Shown here piece by piece: positions 23,649 to 35,313 of a stretch of DNA of 64,000 bases (position 1 is its first letter; every line of letters starts with the position of its first letter). The stretch is from positions 17,278,691 through 17,342,690 of the forward strand of contig CM060115.1 of the NCBI GenBank assembly GCA_030522415.1. Direction: 5' to 3'. The notes under the pieces were generated by a model that saw only the letters and a program-made list of their open reading frames with translations, made no database searches and had not been told where the DNA came from. The translations under genes and the position numbers were made by a program. Source of the stretch: Channallabes apus (Eukaryota; Chordata; Actinopteri; Siluriformes; Clariidae).

Positions 23649-23779
23649 GAGAGAGACAGAGAGAGAGACAGAGAGAGAGAGAGAGGGAGAGAGAGACAGA
23701 GAGACAGAGAGAGAGACAGAGAGAGAGAGAGAGGGAGAGACAGAGAGAGAGACAGAGAGAGAGAGAGAGGGAGAGAGAG
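23571..23779. repeat. (GA)n microsatellite, 3' side of Tx1 LINE
   Basis: This is a nearly pure GA tract with interspersed GACA and GGGA variants. It abuts the 3' end of the Tx1-like LINE on its minus-strand reading. Arg/Glu or Ser/Leu reading frames across it are artefacts. Confidence 0.95.
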
Positions 23780-25990
23780 GTTTTGAGGTTTAACTTAACT
23801 TTAATAAATACTGACAATTTACAATAAAAATACTTTTACAGCAGCATCAATTAATAGGAGAAAAATTTATGAATAGATAAGATAGAATAAAGGAAAATTA
23901 ATGTAAAGGAGTGCTAAAAACAGTTCACCTTCATCAATAAAACAGAAAAAGTCAGTTCAGGAAAGGGGTCGCCTTTGTCTGGTGTTTCTGTCCTTCATGA
24001 TATTCCTTTATTAGATCCAGTTCTTCTCTTGACAGCTTACTTATCCATCTTTTGATGATGGTTTCCATGTGCCGTAGTGACCGTAGCCCAAGTTCCTGAG
24101 CCACCGCTCTTGTGTCCTTAAAATCCAGTCCTGCTGTGTCTACTAGTCTCTTCAGTGTTGTGAACTTTTTTTCTTGTAGAATTTTTGTGAGACCTGGAGA
24201 ACTGTCCTTAATGTCCATTCGTCCTCCTCCCAGTAGTGGTTCTTGCAGAAGCCAAAGCAGCGAGACAGCGGGGCCTCGGGATTCGCACTCGAACAGAGTC
24301 CATGTTTTAAAAATACTTTTGTAAAAATTAGACATGTTGAAAACATTAAAAACGGTTGAGTCCATTAAAAACAAGATACGATGACAGTCAAAAGCATTGA
24401 TTTTTTTCAATATGAAACTCATAGCATCACTCCATACCAGGGAATCAGATCCGATTAAGTATTTTTGTATAGTCATTAATAAAAATAAGGAAAGGAAGAA
24501 AAGAACATTCATTCTACAGGGTTTATTTTACGCACTCTCTTCATCTTCACACTGCAAATCTTGCCTGGTTCTGGTTACAAACTTTTTAAGTCTAAATATT
24601 TCCTGGTGAGTGAAGTCCCTGTGCTTTTCTCTTATTATAGCTGTTGCTGAGTTGATAAAGTTTTGTTTGTTGGGGAAGAACTGGTCTACTTGCACTCTCT
24701 CTCAGACTTCTTGTTTTTTGAAGAAATTGTTTTATCTCTTTTTCTTTATATCTGCCCATTGGTTCGTCCCCGTTTTGTTTGTCTTCATCACTTTCTGTTT
24801 CTGCATTTGTGTCTTGTTCACTGCTGGATTTGGCTTCTTCAACTGGGTCCTCTCTTTCTGGTCTGAGGCCCACTGTTCCCCGCTTTTAGTTTTCCTCTTA
24901 GACCTGACCAGAGTAAAACCAACATCATCTATGTTCATGCTGGTGTTTTCTGAGCCTATGCATTCATCATAAACTTTGACTGTTAGTCAGTTGTGTGTCC
25001 TGAAAGAATTCTCACTCACGGTAACTTGGAGGTTTTCTTTTTCTGTCTCCATCTGCATATTTTCCTGCTCGGTAGTTTTTCCGTTCTTCTTGGCCTTCAG
25101 TGTTACCTTCTTGTGGTTTCGTTTCTTCCTGTCCAGTTGTTTGTACACTATTTGCTCCATTGTCTTGCTTGTCATTTGTTTTGCTTGTTTGTTTCTGCCT
25201 CCTGGTTGGCTGTAGCTTCTTTTTCAGGACAGTTCCGGATTAAGTGACCCTCTCGACCGCCAGCCAAAGCATTTCAGGTTTCCGGAAGTTGCAAAAATGG
25301 CAAATTCTCCCGTGTACATTTACCTTTGAACATGATGTTCAGATCTTCATCCCTGCTGTTTAAGATCATGTAAAGTGTCCTTCTATAAGAGACGATATGC
25401 CTGAGCTCAGGGTCTTTACAGCCTGCTGTATCATTTAAATGGGCGACACTAATTTTCCAAATCTGGACAACTGTTTACTCAGAACATCATTGTCAATATA
25501 TGGGGGACATTAGAGATCATCACCTTTTTTTGCGGGGGTATCGAGGGGGAGAACATTAACCAGGGTATCCTTAATTACGACCTTGCTAGCTATTACTGTC
25601 TCAGCTTTGTGAATCTCATCAACAAAGAACACTACAGCCTTGTTCATGCGGGCGGCGGACACGATGCTCCTCCCGCCGATTAACTTTGCTACAGCTGAAG
25701 CGCGCGCCTCCACGGAGCACGCGACACTCGCTAGCACTTTAAACCCGTGCTTTCGGGTTAGGTTTGTAAACGCCATACTGACACACACACACACACACAC
25801 ACACACACCGGCCGGCCGGGCGGCAACGGCACGGCGCTTCACTCACACACACACACACACACACACACAAAAACCAACACACACTATTCACTCAATTCAT
25901 ACAAACATACACAAAAGTAGAAAAGAAAGAGTTTTCACCTCAAACCGCTCACACACACGCTCTGTCCACGCTCACACACACTCGCTCGCG
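23780..25990 (-). mobile_element. Tx1-clade LINE, internally deleted, in (GA)n
   Basis: On the minus strand, ORF1 starts near 25773 (MAFTNLTRKHGFKVL). It includes a CCHC zinc knuckle at 25270-25228 (CFGCGREGH and IRNC after correcting a one-base insertion) and a lysine-rich tail (25175-24600). The element then jumps to the ORF2 C-terminus at 24512-23952 (LWLLQEPLLGGGRMDI, LGLRSLRHMETIIKRW). The apurinic endonuclease and the reverse transcriptase core are missing. The 3' UTR ends in an A/T-rich segment at 23780-23830. Both edges abut (GA)n, consistent with microsatellite-targeted insertion. Confidence 0.8.
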
Positions 25991-25998
25991 CATGCGCA

Positions 25999-26007
25999 CA
26001 GAGAGAG

Positions 26008-26043
<36 letters not shown>

Positions 26044-26263
26044 GAGACAGAGAGAGAGACAGAGAGAGAGAGAGAGGGAGAGGAGAGAGAGAGAGAGACA
26101 GAGAGAGAGACAGAGAGACAGAGAGAGAGACAGAGAGAGAGAGAGAGGGAGAGACAGAGAGAGAGAGAGGAGAGAGAGAGAGACAGAGAGAGAGAGACAG
26201 AGAACAGAGAGAGAGACAGAGAGAGAGACAGAGAGGAGAGGGAGAGACAGAGAGAGAGAGAGG

Positions 26264-26299
<36 letters not shown>

Positions 26300-26357
26300 C
26301 AGAGAGAGAGAGGGAGAGACAGAGAGAGAGACAGAGAGAGAGAGAGAGGAGAAGGAC

Positions 26358-26392
<35 letters not shown>

Positions 26393-26561
26393 GAGACAGA
26401 GAGAGAGAGAGAGGGAGAGAGAGAGGGAGAGAGAGAGAGAGAGGGAGAGAGAGAGAGACAGAGAGAGAGAGACAGAGAGAGAGAGAGAGACAGAGAGACA
26501 GAGAGAGAGACAGAGAGAGAGAGAGGAGAGAGAGAGAGACAGAGAGAGAGAGACAGAGAGA
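25999..26561. repeat. (GA)n microsatellite, 5' side of Tx1 LINE
   Basis: A GA tract of about 560 bases with GACA and GGGA variants runs into the assembly gap, so its true length is unknown. Long translated frames over it are artefacts. Confidence 0.95.
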
Positions 26562-26801
26562 NNNNNNNNNNNNNNNNNNNNNNNNNNNNNNNNNNNNNNN
26601 NNNNNNNNNNNNNNNNNNNNNNNNNNNNNNNNNNNNNNNNNNNNNNNNNNNNNNNNNNNNNNNNNNNNNNNNNNNNNNNNNNNNNNNNNNNNNNNNNNNN
26701 NNNNNNNNNNNNNNNNNNNNNNNNNNNNNNNNNNNNNNNNNNNNNNNNNNNNNNNNNNNNNNNNNNNNNNNNNNNNNNNNNNNNNNNNNNNNNNNNNNNN
26801 N
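26562..26801. other. Assembly gap (240 N)
   Basis: A run of 240 unknown bases follows the GA microsatellite. The sequence right after it (26802 onwards) recurs at 62921, so this join deserves suspicion. Confidence 1.
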
Positions 26802-27881
26802 GAAATCAAAAAGAAAAATACATTAAGGCTCAGTATCCCACTTTTTTAAATAGGAAAAATATATGATCTAATATAATAGATTCTTTGAATCTTGAATATG
26901 TGCACACAAATAAAAGACGGAAATCACTTTTTCATTTGATTATGAGAACAAATGAGTCTTTCCCTCTTTGTTATAAGAATCATTCATTATATGAATAACA
27001 ACCAGTTTTGAATGATCAGATAGAAACTACAAACTCTTTACTAGGTGCTGCTATGAAACCGCTTTGAACGTATTCTCATAAAAATGAAGTTTGATTAAAA
27101 CCGCAAGAGCGCACAAACACACACATATTCACACAATCAATAGCGTAGCAATTGGGCAATAGGGTGTTGCAATAGGGCAGGCAAGACAGGCAATTGCCTG
27201 GGGCCCCGCATTTTGAGGGGCCCCGACAGCTGACCATCTGACCAATCTGAAATGTCATTATTAAAAACATACACGCAGCATGGAGCAATATATCCGCATC
27301 CCCCCTAGAGGGCGCCCTCTCGCGTTACGCTGGATGTGCTTTTGCTTTTTCTTCGTGATGCGTCAGCCGCGGTTTTCAAACTGGCACAGCAGCTCTTATT
27401 ACTAGACTTTTATAAAAATGAAAAGGACTTATACATCTGGCAGCCAAAAGCGGAAAAAAACAAGAAGAGGAGGAAAAAAGGAAACATGACAGCAGTAAGT
27501 TAGGTGATGGAGATAATGATCATTGATGACTTAATGATAATTATATGACAAACCAGTGTTTTTGTTGTTCCAGATTATTTTTGTTTAATACTGTTCTAGA
27601 TTGTCTAATTTCTAATAGGGTTACTATCTGGGGTTCCGCGTACTGTAGCAGCAGCGTGTACGTTATGCAGGTATTAATAGGCTGCAGTAGGTGATGATGT
27701 TAATAAGGTGTTAATGAGGTGATTAATCACCACTTGGCAGGTTTTGGTTCTGTGTTTTGCAGCCAGTGGAGAGCTCACAAAACTATTGAAATAAATATCA
27801 TTACTTTTACTTAGTTGACATTTTTATTTAGCTCTTCTATATTAAAATAGTTGAGTTAACATAATTAGTTGTCAACTAACA
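26802..27881 (+). repeat. 1,080-bp duplicated block, copy 1
   Basis: This stretch appears the same base for base as 62921-64000 (constant offset 36,119), including the spurious 70-codon minus frame at 27076-27288. It starts at the base after the gap. The other copy runs to the window edge, so the duplication may be longer. It contains CCTGGGGCCCCGCATTTTGA near 27198 and a hAT-like first exon candidate at 27417. Confidence 0.95.
27417..27490 (+). pseudogene. Possible hAT/ZMYM-type transposase first exon
   Basis: ATGAAAAGGACTTATACATC begins a reading MKRTYTSGSQKRKK followed by lysine/arginine-rich residues and a stop. This resembles the start of fish hAT/ZMYM-type transposases. The GCCTGGGGCCCC motif 220 bp upstream fits such an element. 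Nothing downstream confirms a full gene. The same sequence is at 63536. Confidence 0.4.
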
Positions 27882-27977
27882 ATGAACTAATAGTTAATAA
27901 ACTGTAAATTAAATTAAAATGACTAAATTAAAATACTAATCATATATTTCTGCATTCAGGAGCATTGCTTCAGTTCC

Positions 27978-28245
27978 TGTCACCACCAGCACCACCAGCA
28001 GCACCACCAGCACCAGCACCAGCACCACCACCAGTACCACCAGCACCACCACCCACCAGTACCACCAGCACCACCACCACCAGCAGCAGCACCACCCACC
28101 AGTACCACCAGCACCACCACCAGCACCACCACCACCAGCAGCACCACGTACCACCAGCACCACGTACCACCACCAGCACCACCAGTACCAGCACCAGCAC
28201 CAGCACCACCACCACCACCAGCACCACCACCAGCACCACCTCAGG
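27978..28245. repeat. (CAC/CAG) trinucleotide repeat
   Basis: CACCAG and CACCAC units are interspersed with GTACCAC over about 270 bases. It is open in several frames on both strands (Pro/Thr/His or Val/Trp/Gly), which I treat as a composition artefact. Confidence 0.9.
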
Positions 28246-28304
28246 GAGATACTGCAGTCCAACCTTCATGACATTGAAAATGGTTCAGCATGTTAGACAT
28301 AGTG

Positions 28305-28560
28305 TGTAAGGTTCTGCCCCTAGAGGGCACTGTGGCTGTGTGTTGTAGTTTTGTGTTAGAAGACCCAGTTTCCCAGAAGGCAGCAGAAGTTTCACCTGTG
28401 CCGAGGTGGCTCATTAGTGATCTTATAAAAAGCTGTTAGCTCTGGGAAACTGGGTCGAGCATTAATATTGTCTTGTGGGCTTTAGTTTTGTTTGAAATTC
28501 ATTTTATGTTTGTACTGGTTCTGGGGGTTTGTTTCCTGTGTTTAGAGTTATTGTGTCTTT
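28305..28560 (+). mobile_element. Partial LTR related to 10686-11642
   Basis: It begins TGTAAGGTTCTGCCCCTAGA and shares CAGTTTCCCAGAAG, CTTATAAAAAGCTGTT and CTGGGAAACTGGGTCGAGCA with the solo LTR at 10686. The distal half and the right end are not recognisable, so it is truncated. Confidence 0.55.
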
Positions 28561-28705
28561 AGTTTGTGTATACGAGTATAACGTATGTGATTATTGTCCT
28601 TTTGTTTCCAATCACTTTTATTAGGTTCTTCTGTGTGTATTTCCTGGTATTTGACCAAAGCTCTAGGGCGGGGCGAGCTGGTGAGTGGATGAAGCTCATA
28701 AGAGC

Positions 28706-28743
28706 ATGTGTGTGTGTGTGTGTGCCGATCATAGGAGCGTGGG

Positions 28744-28790
<47 letters not shown>

Positions 28791-28820
28791 CTCATGGGAG
28801 CGTGGGCATGTGTGTGTGTT
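28706..28820. repeat. (TG)n microsatellite cluster
   Basis: Three TG tracts are separated by related GCTCATGGGAGCGTGGGCA and GATCATAGGAGCGTGGGCA spacers. This looks like a short compound repeat. No gene. Confidence 0.85.
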
Positions 28821-28979
28821 ACAGCAGAGAGGTAAGTGGGTGCTGGGCCATTTTTAGCTTTGTAGTCCAGCATCAGGGTTTTGAACTCGACCACAAGGTG
28901 GCAGGCGATAACCATCCAAAACACCAAGTGCTGCCTAAAACCCATTCTTCCTTCTTTAGACATTTCTGCTAATTAACTA

Positions 28980-31160
28980 ACCATATTATTATTATTATTA
29001 TTATTATTTAATTTTTAAAGCAGTAGAGCAACTGTCTTTAACCTTCAATTCAGTTAATGCTGTTTTGTAATATGATTACAGAAAAAAGAGAATTACTATT
29101 TTATCATAATTTCAAATCATGTTTATTATTATTATTATTTTTTACATCTCGTCCATAGCTCTTTGTCATTTTAGTTCATAAATGGTTTCTTTAAACTTTG
29201 TCTTCATCAGCAGGTTCCTGATGGGTGAAATTACTAACCTGCCGAGGACATAAACACAACTAAGGATATTTGAAATGACTTAAACTACGTTAAAAAGTGA
29301 CCAACATATTAAAATCATTTAAAGAGACCTCACATCAGCAAAGGACGAAAAAAAGACCCCCAACACGTCCACACACACAAATTTTGGCTCTAATTCCAGT
29401 AAATATTACAAGGCAGCTAAGGACATATTATAATAAACAGAACGAGCAGCTCACCATCATACTGTATCTTCTGGTCCGAGTCGTTGGTTCTTTTGAATCT
29501 ATTGCACCGCATAGCGTCTATGGGAGTCACGTGACAAAAGAACGAACGATTCGGACCAAAAGACTCGAAGGTGACGACTTATTTCTGTGTCCTGTACATA
29601 ACCTACGGAGGTTCACTATCACTCTCCGAGATACTCGTTCTTCTGAGGCACGTTAAAGACTCGTTCAAACAGAACAAATCGTTCATCAACGACCCATCAC
29701 TAGTCCAGAAGGTCAAAGCATCTCTCCAGTATATATGTAAGATTTTTCCCTTGTGTGTGCTGGTTTTTTTCCGTGTATGCGCAGCTCTCTTTCTCATTTA
29801 AGTTGCGAGCTAAATGCTAAAGCTAATGCGCAAGGCACTACGGGATTTGGAGGCTGACGAGGACACGGTGAACACAGAACCATGCCGGTGCAGCTCCAGG
29901 ACTTATCATGGTGGAATATACAGTGAATTATAGCGTGATCATTGTGAATCTGCAACACTTACCAGATACTACATGTGAAATGAGTTGGACGTTGCTGTTT
30001 AGAGCAGTAAACAGTAGCTTTAGAGCTTTGTAGCAGTGCTAATACTATTGGAGTGTTTGGGGAAAATGCCGAGCCGAGTGTAAATGTCAATCATTAAAAG
30101 GAATAGCATCTCATTTAGACCATTAAACACACTGATGTAAACAATCAGCTCCGTGGCACGAGCTTTACATCCTGAGCAGAAGGTGAGTGAGAACTTTCAG
30201 GAACACCTCTGCTCTTTTCAGGAACACCTCTGTACATTTAGCATTTGATGTGAAAATCAAGGTGCCTTATTTTGAGAATGGCTTTTACCGTTAAGTACTG
30301 CATACTGTTAACGTGTGAACACACACATCATGTCCATGAAGAGAGAGACGCGTGTGTCCCCGTCCCCAGATTAAGACGTACTCAGTGATGTTTCTGAAAA
30401 GAGAGGTGAAGCCTTACATTATCACTGACCTTCTGCTCAGGATGTAAAGCTGGTGTAGAAATCAGCTGATACACAGACAGTGGATGATTTACATACAGCT
30501 CACTGTGAGAAGGAAAACACACAAGCGTACATGTTATAAGCCGTATGAACACACATTTAATGACTTTATAATAGAATAGACAGAACCCGAACAAAAGCCC
30601 CTTTTCTTGACTGTTACGTACGTTGTGTAAGCACATGGCTAACTATTCAGAAGATCTATGATAATGCCACTACATTATACACCAGTACACATTATACGGC
30701 ACTACAACAGCACTGATAAGCTCCAATAAGTTGCGTACAACAATATATTCATCATCTGTAACATTATCCCGTAACAGGAGCTCAGGGCTAATTAGCGCTA
30801 GGCAACCGTTAATAGTCTGCTATTAGCTCTTTCAGTAAGCTATCGGGTTAGCATAGTGATATTAGCTTGCTTATAACTCCATATTTGGACAAGAATTTTA
30901 CAGAAACAATGGAGCTAATTGTTTACATCAGGTATGTGTCCAAATATGAATTAATAAACAAGCTAGTTTACTATGCTAAGCACTAGCGGTTAGCATACTT
31001 ACATTAGCTGGCTTATAAATCCATATGTGGATGTATATTACGTATATACCGTCTATTTACAGTGGGCGTCCCTGTCTATCTGGTGGATGGAAAGCATTCA
31101 GTCAAAAGTCCATTACATTTAATACAAGTTAAGATCTCGTTATAAATTATTTTTATCCAG
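28980..31160. other. Gene-free stretch with GAACGA-rich repeat
   Basis: No gene is visible. At 29455-29703 a repeat rich in GAACGA/CGTTC words ends in CCCATCACTAG; the same ending occurs at 33293-33303, so both belong to one short interspersed family. Two similar stretches with TTAGC-rich sequence lie at 30780-31010. Confidence 0.4.
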
Positions 31161-31169
31161 AAAACCTTC

Positions 31170-31605
31170 TGTCAGGCCAGCAGAAAAGACAAAACAGACA
31201 AGACCGTATCCACATACAGACGCGGCAGAAACGGACTACAACTCCCAGCAGACACGCGTTCCACGTCACCTGAACTCTAAACACACCTGCAGCCGATTAC
31301 CCAGGTGCTTAAAAAGGACCCAGTAATGGAGGAACGTTGTGAAGTTTACGCTCCTGTGAGTTTTTCCGGACGTTACCAAGCCGTGTTTATTTGTTTTAGC
31401 TTTTCCGTGTATGACTTTGTTCTGGTATTTTGGTTTACGAGTTTTGATTGCGAGTTTCCGAGTGTGTGTGTGTTTTGCAGATCGACCGACCGTTGTCTGT
31501 TTCTGACTTCGGAGTACGAACTACCCGTGTTTGTTTTGGTAATTGGTTTAATAAAACTAGTCTTGCTTATCTGCACTTGCGTCTTACTACACGTTAATCC
31601 TGACA
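31170..31605 (+). mobile_element. Solo LTR with 5-bp duplication
   Basis: It starts TGTCAGG and ends with the inverted match CCTGACA. CCTTC flanks it on both sides (31165-31169 and 31606-31610). It holds CTTAAAAAGGACC as a TATA-like site and TTAATAAAACT as a poly(A)-like signal. It has no coding capacity; the 107-codon frame inside is incidental. At 436 bp it is a typical length for a small LTR. Confidence 0.8.
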
Positions 31606-31663
31606 CCTTCTCTGAAACCAGTTTTTAAAAAAACATCATACATATATTTGTATTTGACACTTT

Positions 31664-31915
31664 TCGACGAGCACTAAGACCCAGCAGGGGAGACGGTTAC
31701 CCACAATTCCGCAGCACAAGAGAGAAAACCATTGGCTCAGCTGTAATTACGTGACGCTCCGCGTCAAAACAAGAGCCGCATGCGCGATACATGATACTCG
31801 GTACTCGTAAACCAAGACTCGTTCGTTATTTAAGTCAAAATTTATTTTAACATTTTGCTCGTCTTGCGGAACACTCGCAAACTGTGTTACTCGCAATCCG
31901 AGGTTTCACTGCATT
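31664..31915. mobile_element. Right-end fragment of the 15045-16045 TIR family
   Basis: This matches 15800-16045 over GACGAGCACTAAGACCCAGC, GTGACGCTC, CATACATGATACTCGG-type text and the end GTTACTCGCAATCCGAGGTT. The left half is missing. Confidence 0.75.
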
Positions 31916-33340
31916 TCAGATAAAAACTCTTTTCAATTGGTTCAATCAGTAAAACTTTGTTAAGACTTTAAAATGTGTATTAAGCTTTGTGACTGGCCTG
32001 AGGTTTTTAAGATCAGCTTTATCTCCTTTTTTCTTACCTACAGATTTATCGTTCCTGTTTTCATTGTTTCTCTAAGTTGAAAATTTATTCATAGATTGCT
32101 TTCAAAACCGCTATTCGCTGTGTTGTAAATTTCTTGTACACTTGGTTTGTTAGCCGGTCTATTCCGGTGCTTTTCCCTGGGTTTAGATGTTTAACTGTGT
32201 TTTCTATTTCATCATTTTATTGACTTCTGTTACTCTTGTGTTCATGTGTTCCAGTAGGGCTTCTGCTTCTGCCTTGTACGTACCTCTGCAGACGCCTCAA
32301 ATAGCCTTGTAAAACTCCTTTTAACACTTTCTGTCTTTTTTTCTACATCACTTTATGGGTCAGCACGCCTTTGAACATCATCCGACATTTTCTGCTATGT
32401 GGACGGGAAGCTGCAGCATCAGCTATGACCGAGGCCGGTGTTCTATTCAAACATGCTACCCATCGAGTTGTGCTAACTACCGGATCTGCGCATGCGCAGT
32501 GCCACATGTTTGCACTCCGTTTCCACGCCCATAAATCCATGCTGCCTTCGGTAGCTCAGACTTCGGTTGACGGCGAGTTTAAACTGTTTGAAACGTTTGA
32601 GTTTCTGCATAAATTGTCATGAATGAGCCTCAAGGTTGAGGAAAATAAAAACTTAGAGCAGAAAACTATGGTGGAAAAGCTTTATTGCTCAAATTTAAAC
32701 TCCTACGTTTTTACATATTTTTGTGTGCTTGACTATCTTCAGCTTCTCGTGTGTGTGTGTGTGTGTGTGTGTGTGCAGCAGTATTCAGTGCACAGAGGAG
32801 TTGATACAGAAATGCTTACACACGTGATGAGCTGCGTTTCTGATGACATTTATGATGATGCTAATAAACACAAACAGCTCTGCTAGTAACACTGAACGTC
32901 CACAGTGTCGGTTTTCACTACTTCCGGTCAGCAGGTATTAATGTACAGAAACGTTAGTAACCGGAAGTGTGAATGAGCTCCTAACTACCTCCTGCTCCAC
33001 ATTTACCCCGGTGTGGGGAAAATACTGATGGTCGCTCAGGAACGAGTCGTTCTTTTTCAACGAATCTTTAACATGACTCAGATGAACGAGTCGTCTCGGA
33101 GAGTGATTCCTTCATGTTCTACTGGGCGCGCATGCGCAAAGCATCGCAAAACCTATAGCCAAAATTTGTGTATGTAGACGTATTGGGGGTATTTTTATTG
33201 AAAACGCAACATTTTAATTTATTTCTGATCAAAAGAACGAAATGACTCAAAAAAAGATTCAGGAACCGAGTCACTAAAATGATTCGAACTTCCCATCACT
33301 AGGTTAAAAAGGCTTAGACTGTACGAACAGCGGGCTACAG
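31916..33340. other. Gene-free stretch
   Basis: No gene is recognised. A (GT)n tract lies at 32751-32775. The 33020-33303 part is rich in GAACGAGTCGTT-like words and ends CCCATCACTAG, matching the repeat at 29455-29703. Confidence 0.4.
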
Positions 33341-33352
33341 CATCACCTGTAG

Positions 33353-33475
33353 GGGGCGCTGATCAGCTTCTCCACGGCCTCCAGCAGCTCCAGTGTGTCT
33401 CCTCCCCGGCACTCAGAGGCAGAGACACGGCCGACCTGGTGTCTGAAGACGGAGATCATCCGGGTGTGACGCAGC
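33353..33475 (-). other. Candidate coding exon, unassigned
   Basis: One minus-strand frame is open with a protein-like composition (RMISVFRHQVGRVSASEC, DTLELLEAVEKLI). It ends in CCCTACAG before GTGATG, a possible donor. The codons are GC-rich compared with the surroundings. I do not recognise the protein, and no clear acceptor precedes it, so this may be an orphan exon or chance. Confidence 0.25.
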
Positions 33476-33743
33476 GGAAACAGACTTCAGGTAGCTAGCG
33501 GTGCTAATGACATTTTTTACACTAATTACAACTTAACCATATCACCGGCGTTTCGAGGGAATAATATATTATAATATAGGTTATATGTTCAGTCTTCGTA
33601 AGAGGACGAACAAGTTATAAAGCTGGCGGCGGAGCTCGGAATAAAGCAGCGGCTCTCTCTCTGCTCGGGTTGCCAAGTATTCCAATAACCCCAGGTGTAA
33701 CATCCGTATGGACCCCAGATTTTTCAGGAAACTGAAGTGTGAA

Positions 33744-34553
33744 TATGGAACGATATCGCGGACAATATTCAAATGCATTTGCAATTGCGTTTCCCATATG
33801 TAGACGCACAAACTGCGCCATAATTCAAATGCAATTGCAAACTCTACATTACCGTTTGCTGATTCGCCTTCACGAGCCGCACACTGACTGACAAATTTCA
33901 AATGAAAAAACAAAGTCCATTTGCATTTGTATTTCCAGGTCTTACACGTCATGAACCTGTCATATTTAAATATCAAAATCAATCACCACATTTGCTTTTT
34001 CACTTTCTCTGCGCCGCGCGTCAAGCCGCCAAAATTCAAACGCAATCGCTAATCCATTTGCAACTGCATTTCCAACACGTTACACAGAAACCTGTCAATC
34101 AGCATCAGGGGCGGGTCTATACTGTGGGGCGGGATTGTATGGGGAGTGACGTCACTCGCAGTCGCCGACCAAGAGGGGGATATTTGAGCACTGGAGGTGA
34201 ACCGAGATTATCTCAATTGTTTATCAAGAAATAAACACACAAAAATGACAAATCGCATATTTTCTTGCTCCGGAGTGGACAGAGAAGTTTTTACAAATAA
34301 AAATATTTTTAGATCTTCTCCTGTTACAGCCTGCTGGAGCTAAATCTTTCAGAAACGCTGCGTACCGGTGTTATGCGCTAAAATGCCTCCCTGCCACTGA
34401 TTGCACCCCCACAAAATCTCTGTCAAATATATGAGGACATCACAATCAAATATTCATATTATTATTATCAAATATAATATATGAGTATTATCACGAAGCG
34501 ATAATTGCAAAAAAGCAATTGCATTTGAATATTGTCCGCGATATCGCTCCATA
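33744..34553 (+). mobile_element. Non-autonomous TIR element B
   Basis: Inverted ends are TATGGAACGATATCGCGGAC (33744) and the reverse complement of GTCCGCGATATCGCTCCATA (ending 34553), one mismatch over 20. The 6-bp repeat TGTGAA flanks it (33738-33743 and 34554-34559). The body repeats AATGCAATTGCAAA-type words and contains GGGAGTGACGTCACTCGCAG. Most of it is the reverse complement of element A (5370-6074). No transposase. Confidence 0.85.
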
Positions 34554-34559
34554 TGTGAA

Positions 34560-35313
34560 GGTGTTCAGTCTTTCAGGTGTAAAATGTGACTCTGTGATTC
34601 TATTCTAATACAAAAAGTCTACTTTCCACATATGAACTGTATAATACTTGTGGCAGAAGTATTGTTTATGTTTACTAATGAGATCAGTTCAGCTCATTGT
34701 TTATGATCAGCTCATTTGTAAAGTAAACCAGATTGAGTTTAGACATCATGTCCTGTCCAATTGGGGGAATAAATGTTGAATTAAAATGGTAAAGTGTTTA
34801 TTTGTTTATCATTTGGTGTCATTAGATACATTGAACTAAAAAAAAACTTGATTAAAAACTAAATTTATATTTAAAAAAAACATTAAGTGTAAGATATTAA
34901 TTGTGTGATGGAGCAGTAAGAATTAAATGCAGTTAAAATATTTAGTAAATGGAGCACATTTGTTTGTTAAATAATAGTGTAATTTTCAGTTTCTTCTACT
35001 TTGCACTTCAATCATATCTACTCAATTATTTGACTCATTTTCACTCGGGGTAACTATTGCATTAACTCCTGATTTTCATTACATTTACTCAATTTTGTAC
35101 ATTATTGTACTAAATAAAGTTATTCAGGTCTACTTCATTTTTTTTACTGACCTGTAACTCAATTCATGAAGTATATTTTACATGATTTTGCAATTTCTAT
35201 ATTTATTTTTATATTTTTAAGTGTAAAAATGTTCCAACAAAAAATTGAGTAGAGCACAGTTAAATTTTTTTGAGTGTAAAAGGGAGTTACAGAGCTGTTT
35301 TATTTTAATACAG
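34560..35313. other. AT-rich stretch, no gene
   Basis: I see no coding signal. It leads into the splice acceptor TTTATTTTAATACAG at 35313 of the mtmr3/4-like fragment and so is intron-like. Confidence 0.4.

Noticed and set aside
25640..26866. Arg/Glu-rich 408-codon frame and its antisense Ser/Leu frame
   Set aside because: It is a (GA)n microsatellite that runs through Ns.
27965..28309. Proline/threonine-rich protein of 114 codons
   Set aside because: It is a CAC/CAG trinucleotide repeat with frames open on both strands.
30382..30636. 84-codon minus-strand gene
   Set aside because: There is no motif and no splice context, and base composition matches the surrounding non-coding DNA.
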